From the NCBI RefSeq assembly GCF_050948175.1, contig NW_027490128.1, positions 1,518,120 through 1,582,119 of the forward strand: 64,000 nucleotides of DNA, read 5' to 3'. The translations under genes were made by a program, and so were the position numbers. A model generated the notes under the pieces. It was not told the origin of the DNA. It did no database searches and worked only from the letters and a program-made list of their open reading frames with translations. Of this stretch, positions 50,201 through 62,290 are shown piece after piece (the stretch's first letter is position 1; each line of letters opens with the position of its first letter). The stretch comes from Xylocopa sonorina (Eukaryota > Arthropoda > Insecta > Hymenoptera > Apidae).

Positions 50201-51750
50201 ATCTGATGGAATCCGCTGGCGAGGTCGAAAGTGCTGAAATATTTGGCACTTCCTAATTGATCCAATATTTCAGTTATTGATGGAAGCGGATATGCATCTG
50301 CGATCGATTTTTCATTTAATGCGCGGTAATCGATGACTACGCGCCATCGTTTCTTTCCAGAGGAGTCGGGTTTTTTAGGGACAACCCAAAGAGGCGAATT
50401 GTACGGCGACTTAGAATTTCGGATAACGTCGTTTTTTAAAAGTTTCTCTACCTGATCGCGGATCTCCTCTTTGTGCACCGGAGGGAACCTGTACTGTTTG
50501 ACGTTTATCGGCCTATCGTCGACGGTGGGTATCTTATGAGTGGCCGCAGTCGTACAACCTAATTTGTCTCCGTCTACGTAAAATAGATCTTGCGTCTTTT
50601 CGATCAGACGGATTACGTGTGCCCTCTCTTCTTCGTTGAGGTGGCTTAATCGTAGTAAATCTACAACCTGCTCTAAGCGAGGTTTCGATGGTCGCTTGTT
50701 TTCGGGCGACGTTACTTTCGCAGAGGATTTCGTGATTTCCGCGTATGTTAAGCTTCGCACGCTGGCGCGAGTCGTGGAAAGAGGAGTTCCGGATTTCGGA
50801 GACGATGCAGTACGCGAAGATTGATTTGAAAGGTCCCTTTTTCGGGCTGAGCCATTCGGTGTGGCTGAGACTGAAATTGAATTCGATGAATTTCGTTTTG
50901 ATTTAGAATTAGAATCTGCACTCGTAAATACCGGGAAAAGCGCGGAGTTATTTTCCCGTGATATAACTGGCACTGGCTCCAGTTGCAAGGGTGGCAGGGC
51001 CAACGTGACTACCTCATCCGTCGAGTTAATTACTCGCGTGATGGCCGTGCCCTCCCGTACCTTCACCAGCGCATTCCCGAAGAATACGCCCGGTGCAATA
51101 TCTATCCGAGGGATTAGTCCTTCCCGGATACCTGAATTGAGTACGCGAATTTTTATTCCCACGTTCATTCGCGGGGGTATGGAGATTCTGTCGAGTGTCT
51201 CCGGCTTTATTTTCAGCGGTACCGAAGAAAGTTCGTTCTCGATGCTACCAATTTCGCATTTGAATGGAATCGTTTTCCCGTTCCATCTAACGTGGCTCTT
51301 AGGAAAAGAAATTTCTGCATCGGCGCAGAAACCGGATCCGAGGATGCCGTCTGGGCCGAGGGGGAAATTGTCGTTCACTACATTGAACGGTACTACGCGA
51401 TCAAATAAAACAATATTTACCGTCCCTACGGTCTTTGTTTTTCCGTTTGTGACCCCGGTGATAATGACCGTCTCTGAGCTATCTATGCGGGCGGTGGACG
51501 ATAAAGCGGAGCGCTTAATAACGTTTATCTCGGCGCCCGTGTCAATCATAAATTCGGTCGGTTTATTCAGCGCGTCCGCGGTCAAGACAACGCTTGGCGT
51601 ATTCGTCTTGCCGGTATAATTTACTGCTGCGTAACGATGTTTTCCTCGGATACCTGGTCGTTCATAGCGAGAGTTCCGACTTTCGAAGGGGCCTCGCGTC
51701 CGGTCTCGCGGCGCGGCGGGAGGCCGTTCCCGTTTCCCGAGTACCTGAGG
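46936..51750 (-). CDS. pol: Pol polyprotein (PR-RT-RH-IN), element 2
   Basis: Same architecture and length as the pol of element 1: protease DTGA, reverse transcriptase YLDD, RNase H, HHCC and D-D-35-E integrase, and the LTR-encoded tail. The frame opens after a TAA at 51751-51753 and is entered by -1 shifting at 51732-51738. Residue numbering starts at 51585. Changes from element 1 include D73N, a cluster around residues 223-240 in the low-complexity linker between protease and reverse transcriptase, T942M, L985F and G1315D. The last alters the first residue of the conserved GPY of the integrase C-terminal module (VGPYR becomes VDPYR). All catalytic residues are kept. The change at 1315 is the one most likely to matter, but its effect is unknown. 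Confidence 0.96.
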   Translation of the reverse strand, partial: PQVLGKRERPPAAPRDRTRGPFESRNSRYERPGIRGKHRYAAVNYTGKTNTPSVVLTADALNKPTEFMIDTGAEINVIKRSALSSTARIDSSETVIITGVTNGKTKTVGTVNIVLFDRVVPFNVVNDNFPLGPDGILGSGFCADAEISFPKSHVRWNGKTIPFKCEIGSIENELSSVPLKIKPETLDRISIPPRMNVGIKIRVLNSGIREGLIPRIDIAPGVFFGNALVKVREGTAITRVINSTDEVVTLALPPLQLEPVPVISRENNSALFPVFTSADSNSKSKRNSSNSISVSATPNGSARKRDLSNQSSRTASSPKSGTPLSTTRASVRSLTYAEITKSSAKVTSPENKRPSKPRLEQVVDLLRLSHLNEEERAHVIRLIEKTQDLFYVDGDKLGCTTAATHKIPTVDDRPINVKQYRFPPVHKEEIRDQVEKLLKNDVIRNSKSPYNSPLWVVPKKPDSSGKKRWRVVIDYRALNEKSIADAYPLPSITEILDQLGSAKYFSTFDLASGFHQIPMEPADAHKTAFSTPHGHFEFTRMPFGLKNAPATFQRLMDNVLAGLQGNELFVYLDDIVVYASSLQEHENKYEKLTQRLREANLVLQPDKCEFLRREVSYLGHIIGEDGVKPDPSKVSAVRDFPRPSNQKQIKQFLGLAGYYRRFISNFSNITKPLTNLLKKDAQFVWRNEQENAFVKLRDALCEAPILQFPNFKEPFIITTDASADAIGAVISQGRIGRDLPIAYTSRLLNSAERNYSTIEKECLAIVYAVHHFRPYIYGNRFTLVTDHRPLVWMNSVKDPSSRLVRWRLKLAEYDYDMVYKAGKSNSNADALSRNPVKVLPITQPSSSDEDIFDPSPLPPKVKRTKAPPPPPPSPVSDDNQPTPDTLPRNLPAIPTPRTTAGNAEIYEPRPGEHVRYEPLFKFTRDTIATRRDNIVIFITQSGQPYDAGACEIQKAGKFFFNKNDITLTRARVTKIDQYHQIQLPIIEHESRAIDYNMVIESLRSLYDVVNELQLKTLSIAQVTLDTIRWAQIQRALQDLFYETPVQITVCQGLIHIPPEDKRLKIIQECHDTPTGGHKGVNKTYSRIRERYYWPNMKHQIQDYIGKCRSCQSEKLVRVKTRQPLTLTDTPGCAFDKISMDVMGPLPTTPDGFTNILTIQDLLTKYSVAIPLKHTTAVDIAEALITGFICKFGCPKGILTDQGANFINSLIKTIAIKFRIKQYKSTAFHPQTNGSVERSHHVLAEYLKHFISDIDDWEKWLPYAMFSYNTSVHEGTLYTPHELVFGRIARAPSDTPFPDNTENETYSDYLIHLNEKITTSQKIARENLDNAKRKAKFYYDKKLNVQKFEKGQWVFLLREPSKHKFHSQYVDPYRIVEVLNDNNVKISIKGRYKIVHANKLKLCKRMSMVETREPKTEKTVKSTIESKVSATNPKDDNNSGISASSARSINPGHSVTTKRARRSSSGEDISEGKPPTGRITTFDSSSSTQLSDRRSWHRQDSFSKGGGVTSAEPHGTSHTPRQSHTHRLPPLQRREHERTVTQNDRRAKAATLAPRSWTTSTRHDAYPSNTWSTSEPQPPYEDHSTYYEESSAVTHPYAYFTYCYN
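47234..47244 (-). promoter_or_regulatory. Polypurine tract, element 2
   Basis: On the - strand AAGGGGGGAGG abuts the 3' LTR, identical to element 1. Confidence 0.9.
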
Positions 51751-52964
51751 TTATTATTGAATTGACGTTTCCTGCACTCGGTGATTTCGTGCCCAGGGAT
51801 CTTACAGTAATTGCAAAATTTGGCTTCCCGCGGCGAAGGTTGTCGCCCTGAATCTAACAAAGGCCTCATTGTCGAAAGGTAATTATCTCTAGGATTAGCT
51901 GCGCTATTGTAATATTCCTGGCGGGCGGCCGGTGATTGTCGCGGCGGATAAGCTTTAGAGCGACAATCCCTTGCAAAATGTCCCGGATTATTACAAAGGG
52001 AACACATTGTTTCCGGGCGTCTTTCCCGGGTTTCGACGCGGGGACGCGGATTCCGCAACCTTTCGCAGTCTAACTCGTGTCTTTTAAATAATTCGCGGGC
52101 ACGCGAGAATGCTTCTTGCGGGCTTCTGAATGCGTTCGCGGAAATTTGAACGCGAATTTCCGGTATCAGGCCGTCCGTGAAGCAACGGAGAGTGAGATCG
52201 TCGACGTTGGACGAGAAACCTTGCGTCGTATACGGACTCAAACGTTCGCAATCTATAATAGCGGTGCGTAGATCCTTCACGCGGCTTATATAATCTAAAA
52301 TATGCTCGTTCTGCTTCATGTAAATATTTGTCATTTCACCGCGATAATGGTCGGCGGAGCGTACGGCGCCGAAAGAGTTACGAAGTATGTCGGTGAGCTC
52401 TAGAATAGTCTGGCATGACTCATCTTCTAGCGCGAGGTATGCCCGGCCTTTTAGCTTGCTTTTTATGAGTCGTGTGAATGTGCGTTCGCAGCCGTTGGGA
52501 ATTAATTCATACGCGCGCTTGCATGCTCGCGTGAATTGAAGGACGGGTATGTTTTGTCCGTCGTAATTTGGAATGGCCTCTAATGCTTGTTTCAAGGAGA
52601 GTTCATCGTACTGCGGAACCGACGTTTCCGTGCGTGAATTCGACGGAATAGGCGATGCGTCTAAACGCGGCAAATCTAGCGGCATAGTGTCCGATCGAGT
52701 TACGTCTTGTGAACGGCGTACCGTCGCTAATTCGCGGCGCAATTCTTCGATTTGTTGCATCAGGAGAATTGTATTATCGGCGGTTCTAACTGATTCAACA
52801 GGTTTATCTGTATCGGACGTATCGATTTCCCGTGTGGTTGGATCGGCGAGCGCGTCTTGAAATTCCATACGGCGCGCAGCGCGTTTATCGCGATCTGATT
52901 CTAAGTTCGCGGCGGCGTTACGGGGTGGCTGTTGCCGTGGCTTTGTCGGTGTTCGCGTAGCCAT
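51621..52964 (-). CDS. gag: Gag polyprotein, element 2
   Basis: 447 residues from the Kozak ATG at 52964, with the same organisation as element 1: basic N-terminus, short coiled coil, capsid-like region, and two CCHC knuckles (C321-C334 and C384-C397). Six replacements were found relative to element 1: I33M, I109N, Q174R, A246T, R354S and G398R. None touches a zinc-binding residue. It is expected to form virus-like particles and package element RNA. No frame break is present. Confidence 0.95.
   Translation of the reverse strand: MATRTPTKPRQQPPRNAAANLESDRDKRAARRMEFQDALADPTTREIDTSDTDKPVESVRTADNTILLMQQIEELRRELATVRRSQDVTRSDTMPLDLPRLDASPIPSNSRTETSVPQYDELSLKQALEAIPNYDGQNIPVLQFTRACKRAYELIPNGCERTFTRLIKSKLKGRAYLALEDESCQTILELTDILRNSFGAVRSADHYRGEMTNIYMKQNEHILDYISRVKDLRTAIIDCERLSPYTTQGFSSNVDDLTLRCFTDGLIPEIRVQISANAFRSPQEAFSRARELFKRHELDCERLRNPRPRVETRERRPETMCSLCNNPGHFARDCRSKAYPPRQSPAARQEYYNSAANPRDNYLSTMRPLLDSGRQPSPREAKFCNYCKIPGHEITECRKRQFNNNLRYSGNGNGLPPRRETGREAPSKVGTLAMNDQVSEENIVTQQ
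51690..51738 (-). promoter_or_regulatory. -1 ribosomal frameshift signal, element 2
   Basis: On the - strand GGGAAAC at 51732-51738, in gag phase G GGA AAC, is followed after 6 nt by GGCCTC, pairing with GAGGCC. It matches element 1. Confidence 0.8.
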
Positions 52965-53016
52965 GGCTGGCGTATCCCTTTTCAAAGGCAGAATTTCCGA
53001 AAAGGAACAACGAGCT

Positions 53017-53034
53017 ATCCCACCGCTGTCACCA
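53017..53034 (-). promoter_or_regulatory. Primer-binding site, element 2
   Basis: The - strand reads TGGTGACAGCGGTGGGAT, the same tRNA-Leu-like site as element 1, 9 nt inside the 5' LTR. Confidence 0.7.
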
Positions 53035-53567
53035 AAAATATCGTGTCACGTCTCGGGTCGCGGAAAACTAACCGTTGGCCGGAGCGACACGCAGCCTCGA
53101 ACGGTTTCGGCTCGCACAATTGCGTCGAAGACCGGGTTCTTTTTGACTCGCGGAACACGGGTCGAGGAAGCCACGGACGCGGATAAGAAAATATTCGCTT
53201 ACCTTTGAATTCTTGATTGTTGCTAATGTTTAATACCCTTCTTCCAGGTATCGTCGTCGGCGCGGATCGTCCTGGGGTATGGAACCAGCGTACGGACTGC
53301 GAGGCGGAATCGTCAGCGGAACGAGTACCCAGGTAGGCTGCTCTCGAGTGCGGATCGGCGATGGATGCGGCGATGCTGGACGGCTGTGCGGCCGGTGTGC
53401 AGCGGAAGGAGAGACGGTGCAGAGATGTATGTACGAGGTGACTGTTGCACCAATGTATTCGCGCACCAATGAACGTATGAAGTTTTTCCTTCCCGCGCGA
53501 CGAGTTCGTTTGTGTGTACCGGAACGAGGCATTCGAGTCGGATTCCAAATGTCCAGATACGGGTCCA

Positions 53568-53676
53568 CTAAGCGGCGGTCCGCTCTAGTTTACCGGTCCA
53601 GAAATATGGAAAATCGACAGAGATCCTTGCTTTAGTCTCGCTGTGGGTCGATACAGCTAAGCGGCGGTCCGCTCTA
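53568..53676 (-). promoter_or_regulatory. Duplicated leader stem-loop, element 2
   Basis: The two identical AGCGG-ACCG-CCGCT hairpins are conserved with the same 89-bp spacing. Confidence 0.5.
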
Positions 53677-54005
53677 ACTGGTCGGTTACCAAGTTTGACT
53701 AAAGGTCAGAGCGAATGATCACGAAGGCGCGAGAACTCGTGAAAAACTTCGGAATAAATGGATTTATAACGATAATAAAAGAAAGGAATGTTTCGAATAA
53801 CGAGAATTGTAAGTACTGGTAAAAATAAAGTATATTCTAAAATAAAACTAAGCTTACACTGTTACTTCCCTATGCTAAAGATGACTAAGTTCTAGAATTC
53901 GATGATTTAGAATATAATTAGAGTTAGAGTTTGGATTTTAAGTTGAATTTGAGTTTGAGTTGGAATAGTAGAATTAGAGTTTGGATTAGTGATTCGAATT
54001 GAGAG

Positions 54006-54040
54006 AGGTCCGCTCGCTTGGAGCGGATGGCTCGAACTGA
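54006..54040 (-). promoter_or_regulatory. Inr + DPE core promoter, element 2
   Basis: On the - strand TCAGTT (54035-54040) and GGACCT (54006-54011) are at the same spacing as in element 1. Transcription would start near 54038 and run left. Confidence 0.65.
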
Positions 54041-54634
54041 CTCTCAACTCGCGAGCACGCGACCTCCTCGGATCGCGAGGCGCGAGAGTCGCGGGGCGCC
54101 AGAGTGGGGTGGACGCTCGGCCCGCGGAGTGGGATGGACGGTCGAGGTGGGGCGCGCGCGTTCAGCGTGAGTCACGCGCGTCGGGCGCTCGCTTGCGCGC
54201 TTTGCTTATCCTCTATTTCTATTAAATACGTTTTAAAATTAGAATTACACACGCGATGTCTTATGCTAACTTGTGTGTGTTGTGTCGTGTATGTACATAG
54301 AGTGTAGTGTTTTTAGAGACTAGGACTTGCTTAATCTTAATTATAACAATATGTGAAGTACGCATATGGGTGCGTAACGGCGGACGACTCTTCGTAATAT
54401 GTGGAATGATCCTCGTACGGAGGCTGTGGCTCGCTCGTGCTCCAGGTGTTTGACGGGTACGCGTCGTGACGCGTTGATGTGGTCCAACTCCTGGGTGCCA
54501 GGGTGGCTGCCTTAGCTCGGCGATCATTCTGTGTTACCGTGCGTTCGTGTTCTCGTCTCTGCAATGGCGGCAGGCGGTGCGTGTGGCTCTGCCGGGGGGT
54601 GTGGGAGGTGCCGTGAGGCTCGGCGGACGTTACA

Positions 54635-54638
54635 CTAC
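54635..54638 (+). repeat. Target site duplication CTAC, right (element 2)
   Basis: Partner of 45639-45642; satellite resumes as GATACCTAGACATCTGC. Confidence 0.9.
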
Positions 54639-55394
54639 GATACCTAGACATCTGCAGACGCTATTTCCTAGCAAGGAAGTGTGGCATTTACATTCATTTG
54701 AAGTGTAGACGAGGAATACATGACACTTCGCAAATCATATTATATCTTATTATGAAACACAGAAATAAGATGCGATATCGCGTTTTAAGAACCATAAGAA
54801 CTCTATTGCTACGATACGTAGAAATCTGCAAACGCCATTTCCTTGCAAGGAAGTGTCGCATTTACATTCATTTGAAGTGTAGACGAGGAATACATAACAC
54901 TTCGCAAATCATATTATATCTTACCATGAAACATAGAAATGAGATGCGATTTCGCGTCTTGAAAATCATAAGAACTCTATCGCTACGATACGTAGACATC
55001 TGCAGACGCTATTTCCTTGGAAGGAAGTGTCGCATTTACATTCATTTGACTCGTAGACGAGGAATGCATAACACTTCGCAATGAATATTATATCTTATCA
55101 TGAAACATAGATATGAGATGCTATATCTCGTTTTAAGAAACATTTGAACACTATTGCTACGATACCTAGACAACTGGAGACGCTATTTCCTAGCAAGGAA
55201 GTGTCGCATTTACATTCATCTGAAGTGTAGACAGGGAATACATGACTCTTCGCAAATCATGTTATATCTTTCCATGAAACATAGAGTTGAGATGCGATAT
55301 CGCGTTTTAAGAAGCATTAGAAATCTATTGCTACGATACGTAGACATCTGCAGACGCTATTTCCTAGGAAGGAAATGTCGCATTTACATTCATT

Positions 55395-56860
55395 TGAAGT
55401 GTAGACGAGGAATACATAACACTTCGCAAATCATATTATATCTTACCATGAAACATAGAAATGAGATGCGACATCGCGTTTTAAGAAGCATTAGAACTCT
55501 ATCCCTACGATACGTACACATCTGCAAACGCTATATCCTTGCAAGGAAGTGTCGCATTTACATTCATTTGAAGTGTAGACGAGGAATACATAACACTTCG
55601 CAAATCATATTATATCTTACCATGAAACATAGAAATGAGATGCGACATCGCGTTTTAAGAAGCATTAGAACACTATTGCTACGATAGGTAGATATCTGCA
55701 AACGCTATCTCCTTGCAAGGAAGTGTTGCATTTGCATTCATTTGAAGTGTAGACGAGGAATACATGACACATCGCAAATCATATTATATCTTACCATGAA
55801 ACATAGAGATGAGATGCGATATCGCGTTTTAAGAAGCATTAGAAATCTATTGCTACGATACGTAGACATCTGCAAACGCTATTTCTTTGCAAGGAAGTGT
55901 AGCATTTACATTCATTTGAAGTGTAGACGAGGAATACATGACACTTCGCAAATCATATTATATCTTACCATGAATCATAGAAATGAGATGCAATATCGCG
56001 TATTAAGAATCATAAGAACTCTATTGCTACGATACGTAGACATCTGCAAACGCTATTTCCTAGCGAGGAAGTGTCGCATTCACATTCCTTTGAAGTGTAG
56101 ACGAGGAATACATAACACTTCGCAAATCATATTATATCTTACCATGAAACATAGAAATGAGATGCGACATCGCGTTTTAAGAAGCATTAGAACTCTATCC
56201 CTACGATACGTACACATCTGCAAACGCTATATCCTTGCAAGGAAGTGTCGCATTTACATTCATTTGAAGTGTAGACGAGGAATACATAACACTTCGCAAA
56301 TCATATTATATCTTACCATGAAACATAGAAATGAGATGCGACATCGCGTTTTAAGAAGCATTAGAACACTATTGCTACGATAGGTAGATATCTGCAAACG
56401 CTATCTCCTTGCAAGGAAGTGTTGCATTTGCATTCATTTGAAGTGTAGACGAGGAATACATGACACATCGCAAATCATATTATATCTTACCATGAAACAT
56501 AGAGATGAGATGCGATATCGCGTTTTAAGAAGCATTAGAAATCTATTGCTACGATACGTAGACATCTGCAAACGCTATTTCTTTGCAAGGAAGTGTAGCA
56601 TTTACATTCATTTGAAGTGTAGACGAGGAATACATGACACTTCGCAAATCATATTATATCTTACCATGAATCATAGAAATGAGATGCAATATCGCGTATT
56701 AAGAATCATAAGAACTCTATTGCTACGATACGTAGACATCTGCAAACGCTATTTCCTAGCGAGGAAGTGTCGCATTCACATTCCTTTGAAGTGTAGACGA
56801 GGAATACATAACACTTCGCAAATCATATTATATCTTACCATGAAACATAGAAATGAGATG
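55395..56860 (+). repeat. Tandem tetramer (696 bp x 2)
   Basis: A four-monomer unit with markers GATGCGACATCGCG, ATCCCTACGATACGTACAC, CTATCTCCTTGC and CGTATTAAGAATC is present twice in succession at offset 696 (4 x 174). The copies appear identical where I compared them. Confidence 0.85.
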
Positions 56861-58739
56861 CGATATCGCGTTTTAAGAAGCACAAGAACTCTATTGCTAC
56901 GATACGTAGACATCTGCAAACGCTATTTCCTTGCAACGAAGTGTCGCATTTACATGCTTCTGAAGAGAATACGAGGTATACATAACACTTTACAATGAAT
57001 ATTATATCCTACCATGCAACATAGAAATGAGATGCGCTATCGCGTCTTAAGAAGAATTAGAACTTTATCTCTAAGGTACGTAAACATCTGCAAACGCTAT
57101 TTCCTTGCAAGGAAGTGTCGCATTTACATTCATTTGAATCGTAGACGAGGAATGCATAACACTTCGCAAATCATATTATATCTTACCATGAAACATAGTA
57201 ATGCGATGCGATATCGCGTTTTAAGAAGCATTAGACATATATTGCTACGATACGTAGACATCTGCAAACGCTATTTCCTTGCAAGGAAGTGTCGCATTTA
57301 CATTCATTTGAAGTGTAGACGAGGAATACATAAAACTTTGCCGATCATATTATATTTTACCATGATACATAGAAATGAGTTGCGATATCGCGTTTTAAGA
57401 AGCATTAGAACTCTATTGCTACGATAGGTAGACATCTGCAAACGCTATTTCCTAGCAAGGAAGTCTCGCATTTACATTCATTTGCAGTGTAGGCGAGGAA
57501 TACATGACACTTCGCAAATCATATTATATCTTACCATGAAACATAGGAATGGGATGCGATATCGCGTTTTAAGAAGCATTAGAACACTATTGCTACGATA
57601 GGTAGACACTTGCAAACGCTATTTCCTTGCAAGGAAGTGTCGCATTTTCATTCATTTGAAGTGTAGACGAGGAATACATAACACTTCGCAAATCATATTA
57701 TATCTTACCATGAAACATAGAAATGAGATGCGATATCGCGTTTTAAGAATCATAAGAACTCTATTGCTACGATACGTAGACATCTGCAAATGCTATTTCC
57801 TTGCAAGGATGTGTCGCATTTACATTCATTTGAATCGTAGACGAGGAATGCATAACACTTCGCAATGAATATTATATCTTATCATGAAACATAGATATGA
57901 GGTGCTATATCTCGTTTTAAGAAGCATTTTAACTCTATTGCTACGAAACCCAGACATCTGCAGACGCTATTTCCTAGCAAGGAAGTGCCACATTTACATT
58001 CATTTGAAGTGTAGACGAGGAATACATGACACTTCGCAAACCATATTATATCTTACCATGAAACACAGAAATGAGATGCGATATCGCGTTTTAAGAATCA
58101 TAAGAACTCTATTGCTACGATACGTAGAAATCTGCAAACGCTATTTCCTTCCAAGGAAGTGTCGCATTTACATTCATTTGAAGTGAAGACGAGGAATACA
58201 TGACACTTCGCAAATCATATTATATCTTACCATGAATCATAGAAATGAGATGCAATATCGCGTATTAAGAATCATAAGAACTCTATTGCTACGATACCCA
58301 GACATCTGCAGACGCTATTTCCTAGCAAGGAAGTGCCACATTTACATTCATTTGAAGTGTAGACGAGGAATACATGACACTTCGCAAACCATATTATATC
58401 TTACCATGAAACACAGAAATGAGATGCGATATCGCGTTTTAAGAATCATAAGAACTCTATTGCTACGATACGTAGAAATCTGCAAACGCTATTTCCTTGC
58501 AAGGAAGTGTCGCATTTACTTTCATTTGAAGTGTAGACGAGGAATACATGACACTTCGCAAATCATATTATATCTTACTATGAAACATAGAAATGAGATG
58601 CGATATCGCGTTTTTAGAAACATTAGAAATCTATTGCTACGATACGAAGACATCTGCAAACGCTATTTCCTTGCTAGGAAGTGTCGCATTTACATTCATT
58701 TGAAGTGTAGACGAGGAATACATAACACTTCGCAAATCA

Positions 58740-60000
58740 TATTATATCTTACCATGATACATAGAAATGAGATGCGATATCGCGTTTTAAGAAGCATTAG
58801 AACTCTATTGCTACGATAGGTAGACATCTGCAAACGCTATTTCCTTGCAAGGAAGTGTCGCATTTACATTCATATGAAGTGTAGACGAGGAATACATAAC
58901 ACTTCGCAAATCATATTATATCTTACCATGAAACATAGAAATGAGATGCGATATTGTGTTTTGGGAAGCATTAGAACCCTATCGCTACGATACCTAGACA
59001 TCTGCAGACGCTATTTCCTTTCAGGGAAGTGTCGCATTTACATTGATTTGAAGTGTAGACGAGGAGTAGATAACACTTCGCAAATCATATTATATTCTAC
59101 CATGAAACATAGAAATGAGATGCGATATCGCGTTTTTAGAAACATGAGAAATCTATTGCTACGATACGAAGACATCTGCAAACGCTATTTCCTAGCGAGG
59201 AAGGGTCGCATTCACATTCATTTGAAGTGTAGACGAGGAATACATAACACTTCGCAAATCATATTATATCTTACCATGATACATAGAAATGAGATGCGAT
59301 ATCGCGTTTTAAGAAGCATTAGAACTCTATTGCTACGATAGGTAGACATCTGCAAACGCTATTTCCTTGCAAGGAAGTGTCGCATTTACATTCATATGAA
59401 GTGTAGACGAGGAATACATAACACTTCGCAAATCATATTATATCTTACCATGAAACATAGAAATGAGATGCGATATTGTGTTTTGGGAAGCATTAGAACC
59501 CTATCGCTACGATACCTAGACATCTGCAGACGCTATTTCCTTTCAGGGAAGTGTCGCATTTACATTGATTTGAAGTGTAGACGAGGAGTAGATAACACTT
59601 CGCAAATCATATTATATTCTACCATGAAACATAGAAATGAGATGCGATATCGCGTTTTTAGAAACATGAGAAATCTATTGCTACGATACGAAGACATCTG
59701 CAAACGCTATTTCCTAGCGAGGAAGGGTCGCATTCACATTCATTTGAAGTGTAGACGAGGAATACATAACACTTCGCAAATCATATTATATCTTACCATG
59801 ATACATAGAAATGAGATGCGATATCGCGTTTTAAGAAGCATTAGAACTCTATTGCTACGATAGGTAGACATCTGCAAACGCTATTTCCTTGCAAGGAAGT
59901 GTCGCATTTACATTCATATGAAGTGTAGACGAGGAATACATAACACTTCGCAAATCATATTATATCTTACCATGAAACATAGAAATGAGATGCGATATTG
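58740..60000 (+). repeat. Tandem trimer (522 bp), copies 1-3
   Basis: A three-monomer unit with ATGATACATAGAAATGAG, TTTTGGGAAGCATTAGAACC, TTTCAGGGAAG and GGAAGGGTCGC recurs at offset 522. Starts of the ATACATAG monomer are at about 58757, 59279 and 59801. Confidence 0.88.
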
Positions 60001-62290
60001 TGTTTTGAGAAGCATTAGAACGCTATCGCTACGATACCTAGACATCTGCAGACGCTATTTCCTTGCAAGGAAGTGTCGCATTTACATTCATTTGAAGTGT
60101 AGACGAGGAGTAGATAACACTTCGCAAATCATATTGTATCTTACCATGAAACATAGAAATGAGATGTGACATCGCGTTTTAAGAATCATAAGAACTCTAT
60201 TGCTACGATACCTAGACAACTGGAGACGCTATTTCCTAGCAAGGAAGTGTCGCATTTACATTCATCTGAAGTGTAGACAGGGAATACTTGACACTTCGCA
60301 AATCATGTTATATCTTACCATGAAACATAAAGTTGAGATGCGATATCGCGTTTTAAGAAGCATTAGAAATCTATTGCTACGATACGTAGACATCTGCAGA
60401 CGCTATTTCCTAGAAAGGAAGTGTCGCATTTACATTCATTTGAAGTGTAGACGAGGAATACATAACACTTCGCAAATCATATTATATCTTACCATGATAC
60501 ATAGAAATGAGATGCGATATCGCGTTTTAAGAAGCATTAGAACTCTATTGCTACGATAGGTAGACATCTGCAAACGCTATTTCCTTGCAAGGAAGTGTCG
60601 CATTTACATTCATATGAAGTGTAGACGAGGAATACATGACACTTCGCAAATCATATTATATCTTACCATGAAACATAGGAATGGGATGCGATATCGCGTT
60701 TTAAGAAGCATTAGAACACTATTGCTACGATAGGTAGACACTTGCAAACGCTATTTCCTTGCAAGGAAGTGTCGCATTTTCATTCATTTGAAGTGTAGAC
60801 GAGGAATACATAACACTTCGCAAATCATATTATATCTTACCATGAAACATAGAAATGAGATGCGATATCGCGTTTTAAGAATCATAAGAACTCTATTGCT
60901 ACGATACGTAGACATCTGCAAATGCTATTTCCTTGCAAGGATGTGTCGCATTTACATTCATTTGAATCGTAGACGAGGAATGCATAACACTTCGCAATGA
61001 ATATTATATCTTATCATGAAACATAGATATGAGGTGCTATATCTCGTTTTAAGAAGCATTTTAACACTATTGCTACGATACCCAGACATCTGCAGACGCT
61101 ATTTCCTAGCAAGGAAGTGCCACATTTACATTCATTTGAAGTGTAGACGAGGAATACATGACACTTCGCAATCCATATTATATCTTACCATGAAACACAG
61201 AAATGAGATGCGATATCGCGTTTTAAGAATCATAAGAACTCTATTGCTACGATACGTAGAAATCTGCAAACGCTATTTCCTTCCAAGGAAGTGTCGCATT
61301 TACTTTCATTTGAAGTGTAGACGAGGAATACATGACACTTCGCAAATCATATTATATCTTACTATGAAACATAGAAATGAGATGCAATATCGCGTTTTAA
61401 GAATCATTTGAACTCTATTGCTACGATACCTAGACATCTGCAGACGCTATTTCCTAGCAAGGAACTGTCCCATTTACAATCATCTGAAGTGTAGACAGGG
61501 AATACATGACACTTCGCAAATCATATTATATCTTACCATGAAACATAGAGATGAGATGCGATATCGCGTTTTAATAAGCATTAGAAATCTATTGCTACTA
61601 TACGTAGACATCTGCAGACGCTATTTCCTAGGAAGGAAGTGTCGCATTTACATTCATTTGAAGTGTAGACGAGGAATACATAACACGTCGCAAATCATAT
61701 TATATCTTACCATGAACCATAGAAATGGGATGCGATATCGCGTTTTAAGAATCGTAAGAACTCTATTTCTACGATACGTAGACATCTGCAAACGCTATTT
61801 CCTAGCGAGGAAGTGTCGCATTCACATTCCTTTGAAGTGTAGACGAGGAATACATAACACTTCGCAAATCATATTATATCTTACCATGAAACATAGAAAT
61901 GAGATGCGATATCGCGTTTTAAGAATCATAAGAACTCTATTGCTACGATACGTAGACATCTGCAAACGCTATTTCCTAGAGAGGAAGAGTCGCATTCACA
62001 TTCCTTTGAAGTGTAGACGAGGAATACGTGACACTTCGCAAATCATTTTATATCTTACTATGAAACATAGAAATGAGATGCGATATGGCGTTTTTAGAAA
62101 CATTAGAAATCTATTGCTACGATACGAAGACATCTGCAAACACTATTTCCTTGCTAGGAAGTGTCAGATTTACATTCATTTGAAGTGTAGACAAGGAATA
62201 CATAACACTTCGCAATGAATATTATATCTTATCATGAAACATATATATGAGATGCAATATCGCTTTTTAAGAAGGATTTGAACTAAATTG

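Larger units (their letters stand above)
45643..54634 (-). mobile_element. Full-length Ty3/Gypsy LTR retrotransposon, element 2
   Basis: A second complete 8,992-bp copy, exactly the length of element 1, on the reverse strand. Positions convert as 64367 minus the element 1 coordinate. All signals and both frames are intact. Its LTRs show one difference by my comparison (G at 47098 against C at 54499). It differs from element 1 by scattered substitutions (about six residues in Gag and about two dozen in Pol), so the two are separate insertions from related source copies and not a duplication of one another. Confidence 0.97.
53044..54634 (-). repeat. 5' LTR of element 2 (1,591 bp)
   Basis: Pair of 45643-47233. 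Contains the poly(A)-like ATTAAA at 53229-53234, the splice-donor-like site with GT at 53201-53202, and the two leader stem-loops within 53568-53676. Confidence 0.95.
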
